Shown here: piece after piece, positions 45,610-53,641 of the stretch
Numbering within the stretch: position 1 is the first letter of the stretch
Layout: each line of letters starts with the position of its first letter
Source of the DNA: Nitratireductor sp.
Lineage (GTDB): Bacteria > Pseudomonadota > Alphaproteobacteria > Rhizobiales > Rhizobiaceae
Direction: 5' to 3'
DNA length: 61,731 bases
Assembly: GCA_020441665.1 (NCBI GenBank)
Contig: JAGRLT010000007.1
Location: forward strand, 1-61,731
The notes under the pieces: generated by a model
The model's database searches: none
Told to the model about the DNA's origin: nothing
The model's input: only the letters and a program-made list of their open reading frames with translations
Program-made: the position numbers and the translations under genes

Positions 45610-45675
45610 TGGATAGCTCAGTAGGGTAGAGCATCGGACTTTAATCCGAAAGTCGCGGGTTCGATTCCCGCTCCA
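45610..45675 (+). ncRNA. tRNA-like element 2 (tRNA-Lys-like, 6-nt loop, 4-bp acceptor)
   Basis: D arm GCTC-AGTAGGGTA-GAGC (45616-45632), anticodon stem TCGGA/TCCGA (45634-45638, 45645-45649) and T arm GCGGG-TTCGATT-CCCGC (45655-45671) are all perfect. The anticodon loop CTTTAA has 6 nt, one T short of tRNA-Lys(UUU) CTTTTAA. The acceptor is only 4 bp, TGGA/TCCA (45610-45613, 45672-45675), and no CCA follows (AAAACC). One nucleotide separates it from element 1. Probably derived from a tRNA-Lys but not a translating tRNA. Confidence 0.7.
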
Positions 45676-46021
45676 AAACCTGCCTAGAAGGCAACAGCTT
45701 TGGGTGCTGTCTATCGAGCGGTCCGGAGACCGGCATGCGAGGGCATGCGCGACGGAGGAAAGCCCTCGGGCGATCTGACGAAGCAAGTACCCGAGCCATG
45801 CCTGGACAGCCTGGTTGCCGGTGACGGCTGAGCCGTCCGATGGCCGCGAAGCGTATTGCGTTTTCGAACGCCGCCGAGCCGCCTTCGGACCGCGACGCCC
45901 GCTCCCTGCGCCACGCCGCCCGGTCATGCCACCGGTCTTCGGATCATTTTCCAGAGGACCGAACTGAAACGAAACGAAGAAAGGACCATCGCCGACATGT
46001 GACGCGAGAAGGAGTAATGTG

Positions 46022-47173
46022 ATGAAAGTACTTTTGGAAAAAATTCTTGGACGCCGGCGCGTCCTGGTCAAGGAAAACGAACGTGTGGTGCAGCTCTACA
46101 AGGGCGAACTGAAGGGTATTCTGCTGCCTGGCGAATACAGCCTGCCCAACCGGCGCAACCGGCTGTCGCTCGAGATGCACAACCTGTCGCGTCCGGAACT
46201 GACCTCTGCCTATGACAAAGTGCTTTTCGACAAGCTCCCGAAGGTTGCCGCCGAGCACTTGACCGAGGTCGAGACCCGCGCGGGCGAGGTTGCAGTGGTC
46301 GAGCGTGATGGCCGCATTCACTCGGTGCTGGCGCCGGACAGCCGTATCGTGGTCTGGAGCGATGCCGGGCCGTGGAGCGTGACGCGTATTGACGTTTCCG
46401 AGGTTACGGAAGTCGATCCGGCCCTGATGCGCCGTCTCGGCCAGGCCAAGGCGGTCAGCCTGATCAACGTCATTCCGGTTGCCGATGGCCAGGCAGGCAT
46501 CCTGTTCGCCGATGGCGTACTGATCAAGACGCTTCAGCCGGGTGTACACGCCTTCTGGGCAGTTGGTCGCACGATCCAGCAGAAACTGGTCGATCTCAAG
46601 CGTCAGTCGCTTGAGGTTTCCGGCCAGGAGTTGCTGACCCGCGACCGGGTGACGATCCGCGTCAACCTGGCGGCGGAATACCGCGTCACCGATCCGGTCA
46701 AGGCCGTCACTTCGGTGAAGGACTTCGCCGACAGCCTGTATCGTGCCCTTCAGCTTGCCTTCCGCAAGACGCTGGGCGCCATGACGCTTGACCAGATTCT
46801 TGAAAACAAGGGGCTGGTCGACAATGAGGCTGCCGACAAGGTGCGGGCCGAGATGGCGGAAATCGGCGTCGAGGTATCCGAGATCACGCTCAAGGATGTA
46901 ATCCTGCCGGGTGAGATGCGCGACATTCTCAACACGGTGGTTGCCGCGCAGAAGGAGGCCGAGGCCAATGTCATCCGCCGCCGCGAGGAAACGAACGCGA
47001 CCCGTTCGCTGCTCAACACGGCCAAGGTGATGGCTGAGAACCCGGTAATGCTGCGCCTCAAGGAGCTTGAAGCGCTGGAAAACATTGCCGGCAAAGTCGA
47101 GCGCCTGACCGTGATGAACGGAACCGACGGGCTGATGAACGACCTGGTGCGCCTGCGCGCCGACGCAAAGTAG
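46022..47173 (+). CDS. Soluble slipin family (SPFH/band 7) protein
   Basis: 383-residue SPFH-domain protein. The N-terminus MKVLLEKILGRRRVLVKENE has no membrane hairpin, unlike stomatin-type slipins. A first beta-rich part (about 15-140) precedes the SPFH core (about 150-310) with GILFADGVLIKTLQPGVHAFW, DLKRQSLEVSGQELLTRD, VTIRVNLAAEYRV and EVSEITLKDVILPGEM. A helical, coiled-coil-prone C-terminus (AAQKEAEANVIRRREETNAT) should drive ring or scaffold assembly. AAGGAG seven nt upstream fixes the ATG. Membrane-hairpin-free slipins of this sort occur in Y-RNA/RtcB RNA-repair neighbourhoods in other bacteria, and here tRNA-like RNA lies just upstream. Codon choice looks less biased than in neighbours. 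Confidence 0.9.
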   Translation: MKVLLEKILGRRRVLVKENERVVQLYKGELKGILLPGEYSLPNRRNRLSLEMHNLSRPELTSAYDKVLFDKLPKVAAEHLTEVETRAGEVAVVERDGRIHSVLAPDSRIVVWSDAGPWSVTRIDVSEVTEVDPALMRRLGQAKAVSLINVIPVADGQAGILFADGVLIKTLQPGVHAFWAVGRTIQQKLVDLKRQSLEVSGQELLTRDRVTIRVNLAAEYRVTDPVKAVTSVKDFADSLYRALQLAFRKTLGAMTLDQILENKGLVDNEAADKVRAEMAEIGVEVSEITLKDVILPGEMRDILNTVVAAQKEAEANVIRRREETNATRSLLNTAKVMAENPVMLRLKELEALENIAGKVERLTVMNGTDGLMNDLVRLRADAK

Positions 47174-47195
47174 TCAGCCGGTCCGAAAAACCATG

Positions 47196-47228
47196 GCCGT
47201 GGCGGAGAAACCCGCCGCGGCTTTCTTT
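47196..47228 (+). terminator. Rho-independent terminator after the slipin gene
   Basis: GCCGTGGCGG-AGAAAC-CCGCCGCGGC forms a 10-bp stem with one G-T pair, followed by TTTCTTT. It lies 22 nt after the slipin stop and before the ABC-F gene, and closes the RNA/slipin unit. Confidence 0.88.
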
Positions 47229-47312
47229 GCGTGATGGGGCGCGTAATCCGTTGCGGCTTTTTCAGGTTCCCGCCCCTTGCTTCCCGCGCCGCCTTCGGCC
47301 ACAAGCCGGCCC

Positions 47313-49199
47313 ATGATAGCGATCAACGATCTCACCTTCCGCATACAGGGACGGCCGCTGCTGGAACAGGCGGGCGTGACGGTCGATGCCGTCCACAAGG
47401 TGGGGCTGGTCGGGCGCAACGGCTCCGGCAAGACCACGCTGTTCAAGCTCATCACCGGCGAACTTCAGCCGGAATCGGGCACGATCCGCATTCCGAAGGG
47501 CCTGCGCATTGGCGGCGTGGCGCAGGAGGCGCCGGGAACCCAGGACAGCCTGATCGACACGGTGCTCAGGGCCGACACGGAACGGGCGCGGCTGCTCGCC
47601 GAAGCCGAGACGGCGAGCGATGCCGGGCGCATCGCCGAAATCCACATGCGGCTTGCCGATATCGATGCCCATTCGGCCGAGGCGCGCGCCGGCGCGATCC
47701 TGCACGGGCTCGGCTTCGATGCCGAGGCCCAGCAGCGCGCCTGCGCCGATTTTTCCGGCGGCTGGCGGATGCGCGTGGCGCTTGCCGCCGTATTGTTTTC
47801 CGAGCCCGATCTGCTGCTGCTTGACGAGCCGACCAACTATCTCGACCTCGAGGGCTCGCTCTGGCTCGAGACCTATATCGCGCGCTATCCCCACACGGTC
47901 ATCATCATCAGCCATGACCGCGACCTGCTCAACAAGGCCTGCAACGGCATCGTCCATCTCGAACACAAGAAGCTGACGCTTTATCGCGGCAATTACGACC
48001 GCTTCGAGCGCACCCGCGCCGAGCGGCTGGCGTTGCAGGCCAAGATGAAGGAGAAGCAGGACGCACGGCGCAAGCACATGGAAGCCTTCGTCAACCGCTT
48101 CCGCGCCAAGGCCTCGAAGGCGCGCCAGGCCCAGAGCCGCATCAAGGCGCTTGAAAAGATGCAGGAAATCTCGATCGCCGTCGATGAGAGCGTGGCGCCG
48201 CTTTCCTTTCCGAGCCCCAAGAAGGAGGCCGCCTCGCCGATCATCAACATGCGCGGGGCCTCGGTCGGCTATGAACCCGGCAAGGCGATCCTGTCGCGGC
48301 TCAATCTGCGCATCGACGCCGACGACCGCATCGCGCTGCTCGGCGCCAACGGCAACGGCAAGTCGACCTTCGCCAAGCTGATTTCGAAACGGCTGGAAAT
48401 CCAGTCGGGCGAGATGACGCGGGCGGACAGATTACGCATCGCGATGTTCGCCCAGCACCAGATCGACGATCTGATCCCCGAGCAGTCGGCCTATGACCAT
48501 GTGCGCCGGCTGATGCCTGGCGAAGCCGAGGGCAAGGTGCGCGGCCGGGTCGCCCGCATGGGGCTGTCGTCGGAAAAGATGGACACAAAAGCGCGGGATC
48601 TTTCCGGCGGCGAGAAGGCGCGGCTGCTGCTCGGGCTCATCACCTTCGACGCGCCGCATCTGCTGATCCTCGACGAACCGACCAACCACCTCGACATCGA
48701 CAGCCGCGAACAGCTCGTCATGGCGCTCAATGCCTATGAGGGCGCGGTGATCCTGATCTCGCACGACCGCCATCTGGTGGAGGCGAGCGCCGAGCGGCTG
48801 TGGCTGGTCAACAAGGGCACGGTCGGGCCCTATGACGGCGACATGGAGGATTACAAGAGGCTGATCCTCAAGGGCGAGGAAGCGGAAGCGAAATCCCGCA
48901 AGGCGAAGGAAGAGGCCATCGCGCCGGCCCCGAAAGCGGAGAAGCGGCAGGAAAGCGCCGCACTGCGCCAACACCGGGGCAAGGGCCAGGACGCGGCGCG
49001 CAAGCGGGTCAAGCAGCTGGAAGCGATCATGGCCAAGGCGCAGGAAGCGATCGGCAGGATCGACAAGATGCTCGCCACCGCCGCCACCAACCGCGAGCTC
49101 GAGAAGATCCGCCAGCTCGCCACCAAGAAGGCCGAAGCCGAACGGCGGCTGGTCGAGGTGGAAGAGGAATGGCTGGAACTCTCGGCGGAGCTGGGGTGA
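47313..49199 (+). CDS. ABC-F family ATP-binding protein
   Basis: 628-residue soluble protein with two ABC ATPase domains and no membrane part, acting on ribosomes or in translation quality control like Uup/EttA-type ABC-F proteins. Domain 1: Walker A GRNGSGKTT near 36-44, signature FSGGWRMR, Walker B LLLLDEPTNYLD. Linker (about 235-320): a charged helix pair with ARRKHMEAFVNRFRAKASKA. Domain 2: Walker A GANGNGKST, signature LSGGEKAR, LLILDEPTNHLD. A C-terminal coiled coil (about 540-628) resembles Uup. The ATG at 47313 gives the family start MIAINDLTF; a start 12 codons earlier is possible. Confidence 0.93.
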   Translation: MIAINDLTFRIQGRPLLEQAGVTVDAVHKVGLVGRNGSGKTTLFKLITGELQPESGTIRIPKGLRIGGVAQEAPGTQDSLIDTVLRADTERARLLAEAETASDAGRIAEIHMRLADIDAHSAEARAGAILHGLGFDAEAQQRACADFSGGWRMRVALAAVLFSEPDLLLLDEPTNYLDLEGSLWLETYIARYPHTVIIISHDRDLLNKACNGIVHLEHKKLTLYRGNYDRFERTRAERLALQAKMKEKQDARRKHMEAFVNRFRAKASKARQAQSRIKALEKMQEISIAVDESVAPLSFPSPKKEAASPIINMRGASVGYEPGKAILSRLNLRIDADDRIALLGANGNGKSTFAKLISKRLEIQSGEMTRADRLRIAMFAQHQIDDLIPEQSAYDHVRRLMPGEAEGKVRGRVARMGLSSEKMDTKARDLSGGEKARLLLGLITFDAPHLLILDEPTNHLDIDSREQLVMALNAYEGAVILISHDRHLVEASAERLWLVNKGTVGPYDGDMEDYKRLILKGEEAEAKSRKAKEEAIAPAPKAEKRQESAALRQHRGKGQDAARKRVKQLEAIMAKAQEAIGRIDKMLATAATNRELEKIRQLATKKAEAERRLVEVEEEWLELSAELG

Positions 49200-49226
49200 G
49201 CGCAGGGGATGGCGCGCTTGCAATTG

Positions 49227-49242
49227 GTAACGCTTATGTTAC
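49227..49242. promoter_or_regulatory. Inverted repeat upstream of the HigB-like toxin gene
   Basis: GTAAC-GCTTAT-GTTAC is a perfect 5-bp inverted repeat with a 6-nt spacer, ending 9 nt before the predicted toxin ATG in a local A/T-rich patch. Such repeats are the usual binding sites by which HigA-type antitoxins repress their own operon. There is no recognisable ribosome site between it and the ATG. Confidence 0.5.
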
Positions 49243-49251
49243 TTTATGCTG

Positions 49252-49572
49252 ATGAAGATCGTTGAATATCTTGACGCGGAAGGACGCAGCCCGTTCGCAC
49301 GATGGTTCGACGATCTTAGCCCGCAGGCAGCCGCCAAGATTACCGTTGCCCTTATGCGCATGGAGATGGGCAATCTTTCCAATGTGAAACCGGTTGGCGG
49401 CGGACTGGCGGAATACCGCATCCATTGGGGACCTGGCCTTCGCATATATTTCGGTCGGGATGGCGACGAACTTGTCATCCTGCTCGCAGGCGGCACGAAA
49501 CGCCGACAGGAACGGGATATCGAGCAGGCGCGGCAAAGATGGTCCGACTACAAAGAGCGAAAGGGCAGATGA
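49252..49572 (+). CDS. HigB/RelE-type toxin (addiction module killer protein)
   Basis: 106-residue RelE-superfamily toxin of the phage Gp49-like/HigB group. It begins MKIVEYLDAEGRSPFARWFD and has the family segment VALMRMEMGNLSNVKPVGGG near 34-53, followed by AEYRIHWGPGLRIYFGRDGD and the C-terminal LLAGGTKRRQERDIEQARQRW. Members cleave mRNA at the ribosome. An ATG two codons upstream (49246) is also possible. The antitoxin gene follows 3 nt after the stop, the toxin-first order typical of higBA. Confidence 0.88.
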   Translation: MKIVEYLDAEGRSPFARWFDDLSPQAAAKITVALMRMEMGNLSNVKPVGGGLAEYRIHWGPGLRIYFGRDGDELVILLAGGTKRRQERDIEQARQRWSDYKERKGR

Positions 49573-49575
49573 GCG

Positions 49576-49890
49576 ATGGCATTGACGCGCGATTTCAGGG
49601 AGACCATCAAAGCGCGGGCGGAACGCGATCCGGCATTTTGTGGAGCCCTGCTCTCGGAAGCTGTCGAAGCCTTGCTTTGCGGCGATGTGGCGACCGGCAA
49701 GGCGGTTCTGCGCGACTACATCAACGCAACGGTGGGGTTTGAGGCACTGGCGGCTGAAACAGGAAAATCGGCAAAAAGCCTGATGCGCATGTTTGGTGAA
49801 AAGGGCAATCCGACGGCCGACAACCTATTTTCCGTCATCAGCCACCTGCAGGAGGCAACCGGGGTTCGTCTGGCCGTCAGGGCAGCCTGA
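49576..49890 (+). CDS. HigA-type antitoxin with helix-turn-helix
   Basis: 104-residue partner of the HigB-like toxin. The N-terminal about 45 residues form short helices likely to bind the toxin. The C-terminal half is a Cro/C1-like helix-turn-helix: FEALAAETGKSAKSLMRMFG followed by EKGNPTADNLFSVISHLQEA. It should repress the operon through the inverted repeat at 49227-49242. The start ATG lies 3 nt past the toxin stop, so both are on one transcript. It converges on the small membrane protein gene, 9 nt away. Confidence 0.87.
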   Translation: MALTRDFRETIKARAERDPAFCGALLSEAVEALLCGDVATGKAVLRDYINATVGFEALAAETGKSAKSLMRMFGEKGNPTADNLFSVISHLQEATGVRLAVRAA

Positions 49891-49899
49891 AGGCCTCTT

Positions 49900-50499
49900 C
49901 TACCCCCTTCCCCAGCGGTGTTTCGGCTCGCCGGTCTTTTTGCGGCGGCGGGCAGCGATGAGATAGAGCAGCGTGCCGAAGCCGAACATGCCGAGCCCCG
50001 CCGGCAGGGTGTCGAAACCGGCTGCCGGGGCGCTGCCGACAATCCTCGCATCGAGGGTGGCGAGATTGATGTCGTTGTCGGTCAGCAGGCGCGCCGACAG
50101 GGCATAGCGGCCATCTTCCAGCACGTCGAATTGCGGCAGCGAGACGGCGAGATGCGGTGCGTTGGCGCCCGAGGACTGCCCCTCCTCGCGCGTGGCGAAG
50201 GCAAATTCACCGGAAAAGACCACCGCGCCCGCCCCGGTCAGTTCGATATAGACCGGCAGTTGCGGCGGCAGATTTGCCGTGCCGGGCAGCAGCGCGCCTT
50301 CGAGGCGGATGCGATAGGGCCCGCCATCGGCGGTGAGCGGTACGTCGCCGTTGCGCCAGCCATCGCGCCAGCCGCCGCCCGCCCGGTCGAAAAGGCGCAG
50401 TTGCGCGACCGCGTCACCGGCATGGTCGGTCCGGTAGATCGCCGGCACGAAGGCGAGCGCCAGACCGCCCAGGATCAACAAGACCGAAATGAACCGCAT
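49900..50499 (-). CDS. Membrane-anchored protein of unknown function
   Basis: 199-residue protein. An N-terminal helix MRFISVLLILGGLALAFVPA acts as signal or anchor. A beta-rich extracytoplasmic domain follows (YRIRLEGALLPGTANLPPQL, VYIELTGAGAVVFSGEF). A second membrane helix near 170-188 (GLGMFGFGTLLYLIAA) is followed by a basic tail. So it has a periplasmic domain between two anchors. No family recognised. The ATG at 50497-50499 is chosen; a long upstream in-frame extension overlaps the methyltransferase gene out of frame and is unlikely. Confidence 0.75.
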   Translation of the reverse strand: MRFISVLLILGGLALAFVPAIYRTDHAGDAVAQLRLFDRAGGGWRDGWRNGDVPLTADGGPYRIRLEGALLPGTANLPPQLPVYIELTGAGAVVFSGEFAFATREEGQSSGANAPHLAVSLPQFDVLEDGRYALSARLLTDNDINLATLDARIVGSAPAAGFDTLPAGLGMFGFGTLLYLIAARRRKKTGEPKHRWGRG

Positions 50500-50524
50500 G
50501 CCCCTGCCCTCACGATTTCCGTGT

Positions 50525-51271
50525 TCAGCGTTTGCGCCAATGGACGAAGGCATGGGGAACCAGCCGTCCGCCTGGCCTGAGCAGTTCAAACCGCAAATCG
50601 CCGACCCGTTCAAATCCGAGCGGGGCGAAAACGTCAAGCTGCGAATCGGCAAGCGGCCAGGGCGGGCCATCCGCCGCTGTGCCGTCCGGGCGCCAGCGGG
50701 CATAGATCAGAAGATCGCCGCCAGGGGCCGCGAGCGCGGCGATCGAGCGGGCCACACGGTCGATCATTTCCGGCGGCATGGATTGCAGCGTATAGCATTC
50801 ATGGATCAGGTCGAAGGCGCCGCGCCATTCCGTCGGCAGGTCGAACAGATCGGCCTGGCGGTATTCGACCGCGCTGTCGGGAAAGCGCCTGCGTGCCCAG
50901 TCGATGGCGTCCCGCGAGAGGTCGAACGCGCTGGTGCGATAGCCCGCCGCGGCCAGCGCCTCGGCATTGTCGCCAAGGCCGCAGGCAATGTCGATGGCCG
51001 TCTTCAGGGCCCCTGAAGCGGATGAGGAACTGATTCCGGAATTTTGTTCAAGCCATTGAAGCAATTCGCGTTTTGGCGCGAGATCAGCCCAGGGAACCTG
51101 GGCCGCATCGCCGCCGGCGCGGGCATAGACCGTGTTGAAGAAAGCCTTGCGTTCCGGCCCGTCATGCACGCTGCCGCGGTCGATCGCGTCGAGGTCGGCG
51201 CGGGCCTTGTCGCGGCGCGCGCGGAAGGATTGCGCGTTCCCGTCATCGTCCTGCGGCGGGCCGCCGCTCAT
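50525..51271 (-). CDS. Class I SAM-dependent methyltransferase
   Basis: 248-residue methyltransferase. After a polar N-terminal region with ERKAFFNTVYARAGGDAAQVPW (given in part), the SAM-binding motif I AIDIACGLGDNAEALAAAGY is near 92-111. The acidic motif II is FDLSRDAIDWARRRFP, motif post-I/IV is DLFDLPTEWRGAFDLIHECY, and the C-terminus is of the thiopurine/tellurite methyltransferase style. The acceptor is unknown. Start and stop of holC and this gene overlap by 4 nt, so it is translated with the DNA polymerase subunit, perhaps only for expression economy. Confidence 0.87.
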   Translation of the reverse strand: MSGGPPQDDDGNAQSFRARRDKARADLDAIDRGSVHDGPERKAFFNTVYARAGGDAAQVPWADLAPKRELLQWLEQNSGISSSSASGALKTAIDIACGLGDNAEALAAAGYRTSAFDLSRDAIDWARRRFPDSAVEYRQADLFDLPTEWRGAFDLIHECYTLQSMPPEMIDRVARSIAALAAPGGDLLIYARWRPDGTAADGPPWPLADSQLDVFAPLGFERVGDLRFELLRPGGRLVPHAFVHWRKR

Positions 51272-51717
51272 GCCTTGCGCTCCCAGCCGCCGCCCGGCTT
51301 CTGCTGCCAGTAGGTGATGTCGTGGCCGGCCGCCTTCTCGGCCTTCCAGCGGCTGCGGGCCTGATCGACCGCCTCGGCGTCATGGCCGTCGAACAGGTAG
51401 ACGCCGCGCTCGTAACCTTCGAGCGAAGCGGGCACGGCGCCATCGACCAGGAAGCGGATCCGCGCGCCATTGGGGTTGTCGTCGCCGGTGGTCAGGAAGA
51501 CCGGCTGGTGGGCCGCGTTGGCGTCGCTGGACGCCGAATGGGCGAGAAAGCTCTCATCGCGCCAGGTCCACAGCAGGCTGTCCAGCGCCTCGACGCGTTC
51601 CGGCGATCCCGCCTGCACGACGGCGCGCCAGCCGCGCTCGAGCGATTTTTCGAGCAGGCCCGGCAGGGTCTGCTCCAGGGTACGCTCGGTGAGGTGATAG
51701 AACAGGACTTCCGTCAT
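51268..51717 (-). CDS. holC: DNA polymerase III subunit chi
   Basis: 149-residue HolC, which links the clamp-loader psi subunit to single-strand-binding protein. The family sequence is plain: TEVLFYHLTERTLEQTLPGL at the start, RGWRAVVQAGSPERVEALD (about 28-46), LWTWRDESFLAHS and a late YLFDGHDAEAVDQARSRWK. Size fits the alphaproteobacterial type. It lies 22 nt downstream of pepA on the same strand; pepA-holC adjacency is also common in other Proteobacteria. Confidence 0.92.
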   Translation of the reverse strand: MTEVLFYHLTERTLEQTLPGLLEKSLERGWRAVVQAGSPERVEALDSLLWTWRDESFLAHSASSDANAAHQPVFLTTGDDNPNGARIRFLVDGAVPASLEGYERGVYLFDGHDAEAVDQARSRWKAEKAAGHDITYWQQKPGGGWERKA

Positions 51718-51740
51718 GCCATACGGACCTCGGGGGTCAC

Positions 51741-53219
51741 CTATTCGTAATCGTTTACCACCAGGCGGTTGAGCAGCCGGACACCGAAGCCCGAGGCCCA
51801 GCCCTGGCTGTAGGCGGTCTTCGGCGAGGCCATGGCGGTGCCGGCGACATCGAGATGGGCCCAGGGAATGTCGTTCTTGACGAAACGCTGCAGGAACTGC
51901 GCCGCGGTGATCGAACCGGCAAGGCGGCCGCCGATATTCTTCATGTCGGCATTCTTCGAATCGAGCAGCTTGTCATAGTCGGGGTCGAGCGGCAGGCGCC
52001 ACAGGCGCTCGCGGGTGTCGAGGCCGGCCCTGGTGAGGCGTTCGGACAATTCGTCATTGTTGGAGAACAGGCCGGCATGGGCATTGCCCAGCGCGATGAG
52101 GATGGCGCCGGTCAGGGTCGCGAGATTGACCATGAATTGCGGCTTGTACTTGTCAGCGCAATAATCGAGCAGGTCGGCAAGCACCAGACGGCCTTCCGCA
52201 TCGGTGTTGAGCACCTCGATGGTCTGGCCGGAACGGGAGGTGACGATGTCGCCGGGTCGCTGGGCATTGCCGTCCGGCATGTTTTCTACGAGCCCAACAA
52301 TGCCGACCGCATTGACCTTCGCCTTGCGGGCGGCGAGCGCGTGCATGACGCCGCTGACGGCGGCGGCACCGCCCATATCGCCCTTCATGTCCTCCATGCC
52401 GGCGGCGGGCTTGATCGAAATGCCGCCGGTGTCGAACACGACGCCCTTGCCGACAAAGGCGACGGGCCTTTCCTTGGCCTTGCCGCCCTTCCACTGGACG
52501 ATGACGACGCGGGGCGGGCGCACCGAGCCCTGGGCGACGCCGAGCAGCGCGCCCATGTTTTCGGCGGTCAGTTTCTTCTCGTCGAGCACGGTGACCGTAC
52601 AGCCCAGTTTCTTCAAATCTTCCAATCGCCTGGCAAATTCGACGGGGCCCAGGATATTGGCCGGCTCGTTGACCAGGTCGCGGGCCAGCATCACCCCGTC
52701 GGCAACCGCATCCGCCTCCTTGAGGGCCTTGCGGGCGGCGGTATCGGCCGCCGTGACGAAGGCGATCGAGACGGCCTTCCTGTCGTCCTTCTTCTTGGTG
52801 CGGTAGAGGTCGAAATCATAGGCGCGCAGCCTTGCGCCCGAGGCCAGGTGGGCGATTTCACCGGGGGAGAGCGCCTTGCCATCGGACAGGTCGGTATGGA
52901 CGGTGGCGGCCGTCGATTTGCCGAGCGCGGCGAAGAGCTTTCCGCCCGCTTTGAGCCAGTCCTCCTCGCCTGCTTCCTCCCGTTTGCCAAGCCCGAGAAT
53001 GAGAACGCGGTCAACGCCCTTTTGCGGCGCGATCACCTCGACGACGGTTCCCGTCTTGCCCTCGAAACCGGCAATGCCGATCGCATCCGACAGCCTGCCA
53101 TCGGTATCAAGCGCCTTGGCCGACGGCGGCAGTTCACCGTTTTCGGCCACCAGGAAGACGATGGCGCCCTTCGGCTTCGGCGCGGTTTTGGCGATGGAAA
53201 TGGCGGGTTGCGGGGCCAT
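51741..53219 (-). CDS. pepA: Leucyl aminopeptidase (cytosol aminopeptidase)
   Basis: 492-residue M17 peptidase removing N-terminal residues with two metal ions as a hexamer. The C-terminal catalytic domain shows [16 protein letters not shown] (Lys and Asp ligands, about 255-270), the family signature [14 protein letters not shown] (about 342-355) and later [16 protein letters not shown]. The N-terminal domain has the usual nucleotide-fold look ([13 protein letters not shown]). The ATG at 53217-53219 matches other PepA starts; a longer frame to 53318 is ignored. It is followed by holC. Confidence 0.95.
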   Translation of the reverse strand: MAPQPAISIAKTAPKPKGAIVFLVAENGELPPSAKALDTDGRLSDAIGIAGFEGKTGTVVEVIAPQKGVDRVLILGLGKREEAGEEDWLKAGGKLFAALGKSTAATVHTDLSDGKALSPGEIAHLASGARLRAYDFDLYRTKKKDDRKAVSIAFVTAADTAARKALKEADAVADGVMLARDLVNEPANILGPVEFARRLEDLKKLGCTVTVLDEKKLTAENMGALLGVAQGSVRPPRVVIVQWKGGKAKERPVAFVGKGVVFDTGGISIKPAAGMEDMKGDMGGAAAVSGVMHALAARKAKVNAVGIVGLVENMPDGNAQRPGDIVTSRSGQTIEVLNTDAEGRLVLADLLDYCADKYKPQFMVNLATLTGAILIALGNAHAGLFSNNDELSERLTRAGLDTRERLWRLPLDPDYDKLLDSKNADMKNIGGRLAGSITAAQFLQRFVKNDIPWAHLDVAGTAMASPKTAYSQGWASGFGVRLLNRLVVNDYE

Positions 53220-53641
53220 GCTTGCTCCTCGGGTCAAAATTGCTTCAAAGCCGGCAAAAACCGGCATTTCACCAAGGGATAAGGTGCAATCGCGAATATG
53301 CAAGTGGCCTTGGCGCAACAGTGGCCAAAAAAGCCGCTTAACTTTGTGTTAACCGCCTTCTTTCGCCTATTTTTAGCCAATTCAGCCTTTACTGATTAAC
53401 GGGAAAATAACCCTGAGCGGCAGCGCGGAAAAGCGACCCGGAATTGCGCCGTATTTCAGGAGCCCTATGGCGGGGCAAAGCGTGTCCGGCCGGGTTCAGC
53501 GGACACCTGCCGACAGCAACGGGTACAGACAATAACGGGACAGCCGGCAGCGGGAACGGCCGGCACAGGAAGCGGGAAAGGCGGCGGCGATCGGGATCGA
53601 CCGCGCGCCGGCCGCTCTCAAAGGGGAAGCAGACCAGCGGC
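53220..53641. other. 422-nt divergent intergenic region between pepA and lptF
   Basis: This gap should hold the promoters of pepA (leftwards) and the long lptFGD-surA-pdxA-ksgA operon (rightwards). The A/T-rich part at about 53325-53412 (TTAACTTTGTGTTAACCGCC and later TTTACTGATTAACGGGAAAA) contains GTTAA/TTAAC repeats that could be promoter or operator elements, but I cannot assign boxes with confidence. The rest (53440-53641) is G/A-rich with runs such as GGAACGGCCGGCACAGGAAG and reads open in several frames without family resemblance. No RNA gene or repeat recognised. Confidence 0.5.

Larger units (their letters stand above)
45428..45840 (+). ncRNA. Predicted structured RNA with tandem tRNA-like domains
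   Basis: Starting at the promoter before it, the DNA is almost continuously self-complementary. The elements are: palindrome CCAACCGGTTGG (45433-45444); bulged hairpin 45462-45479; GCAAGGC/GCCTTGT (45484-45490, 45503-45509) with an inner GGC/GCC; a 6-bp stem AGGCAG/CTGCCT (45515-45520, 45680-45685) that would enclose both tRNA-like elements; hairpin ACAGC/GCTGT (45694-45698, 45706-45710); CCGG/CCGG and GCATGC/GCATGC (45723-45748); CTCGGG/CCCGAG (45765-45770, 45790-45795); and GACGGC-TGA-GCCGTC (45823-45837). The 3' end is uncertain. The rest up to 46021 holds one more hairpin (45858-45871) and the slipin ribosome site. No known RNA family was recognised for the non-tRNA parts. Confidence 0.55.

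Noticed and set aside
45539..45675. tmRNA (ssrA) or functional tRNA genes
   Set aside because: Both elements keep D arms and anticodon-position stems, unlike tmRNA, and no tag reading frame is seen. The loop sizes and acceptors exclude normal elongator tRNAs.
45751..45800. Resemblance to RNase P RNA (GGAGGAAAGCCC near 45754)
   Set aside because: Only the J3/4-like GAGGAAAG string fits. The partner strand with ACAGAA and GGCTT is absent and the spacing does not match an rnpB gene.
45415..46071. 218-codon open frame on the minus strand across the tRNA-like region
   Set aside because: Its translation contains phrases such as GNRTRDFRIKVRC and RQESNLRPPGNPGALPLSY, the well-known false proteins read antisense to tRNA genes. 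It also overlaps the slipin start.
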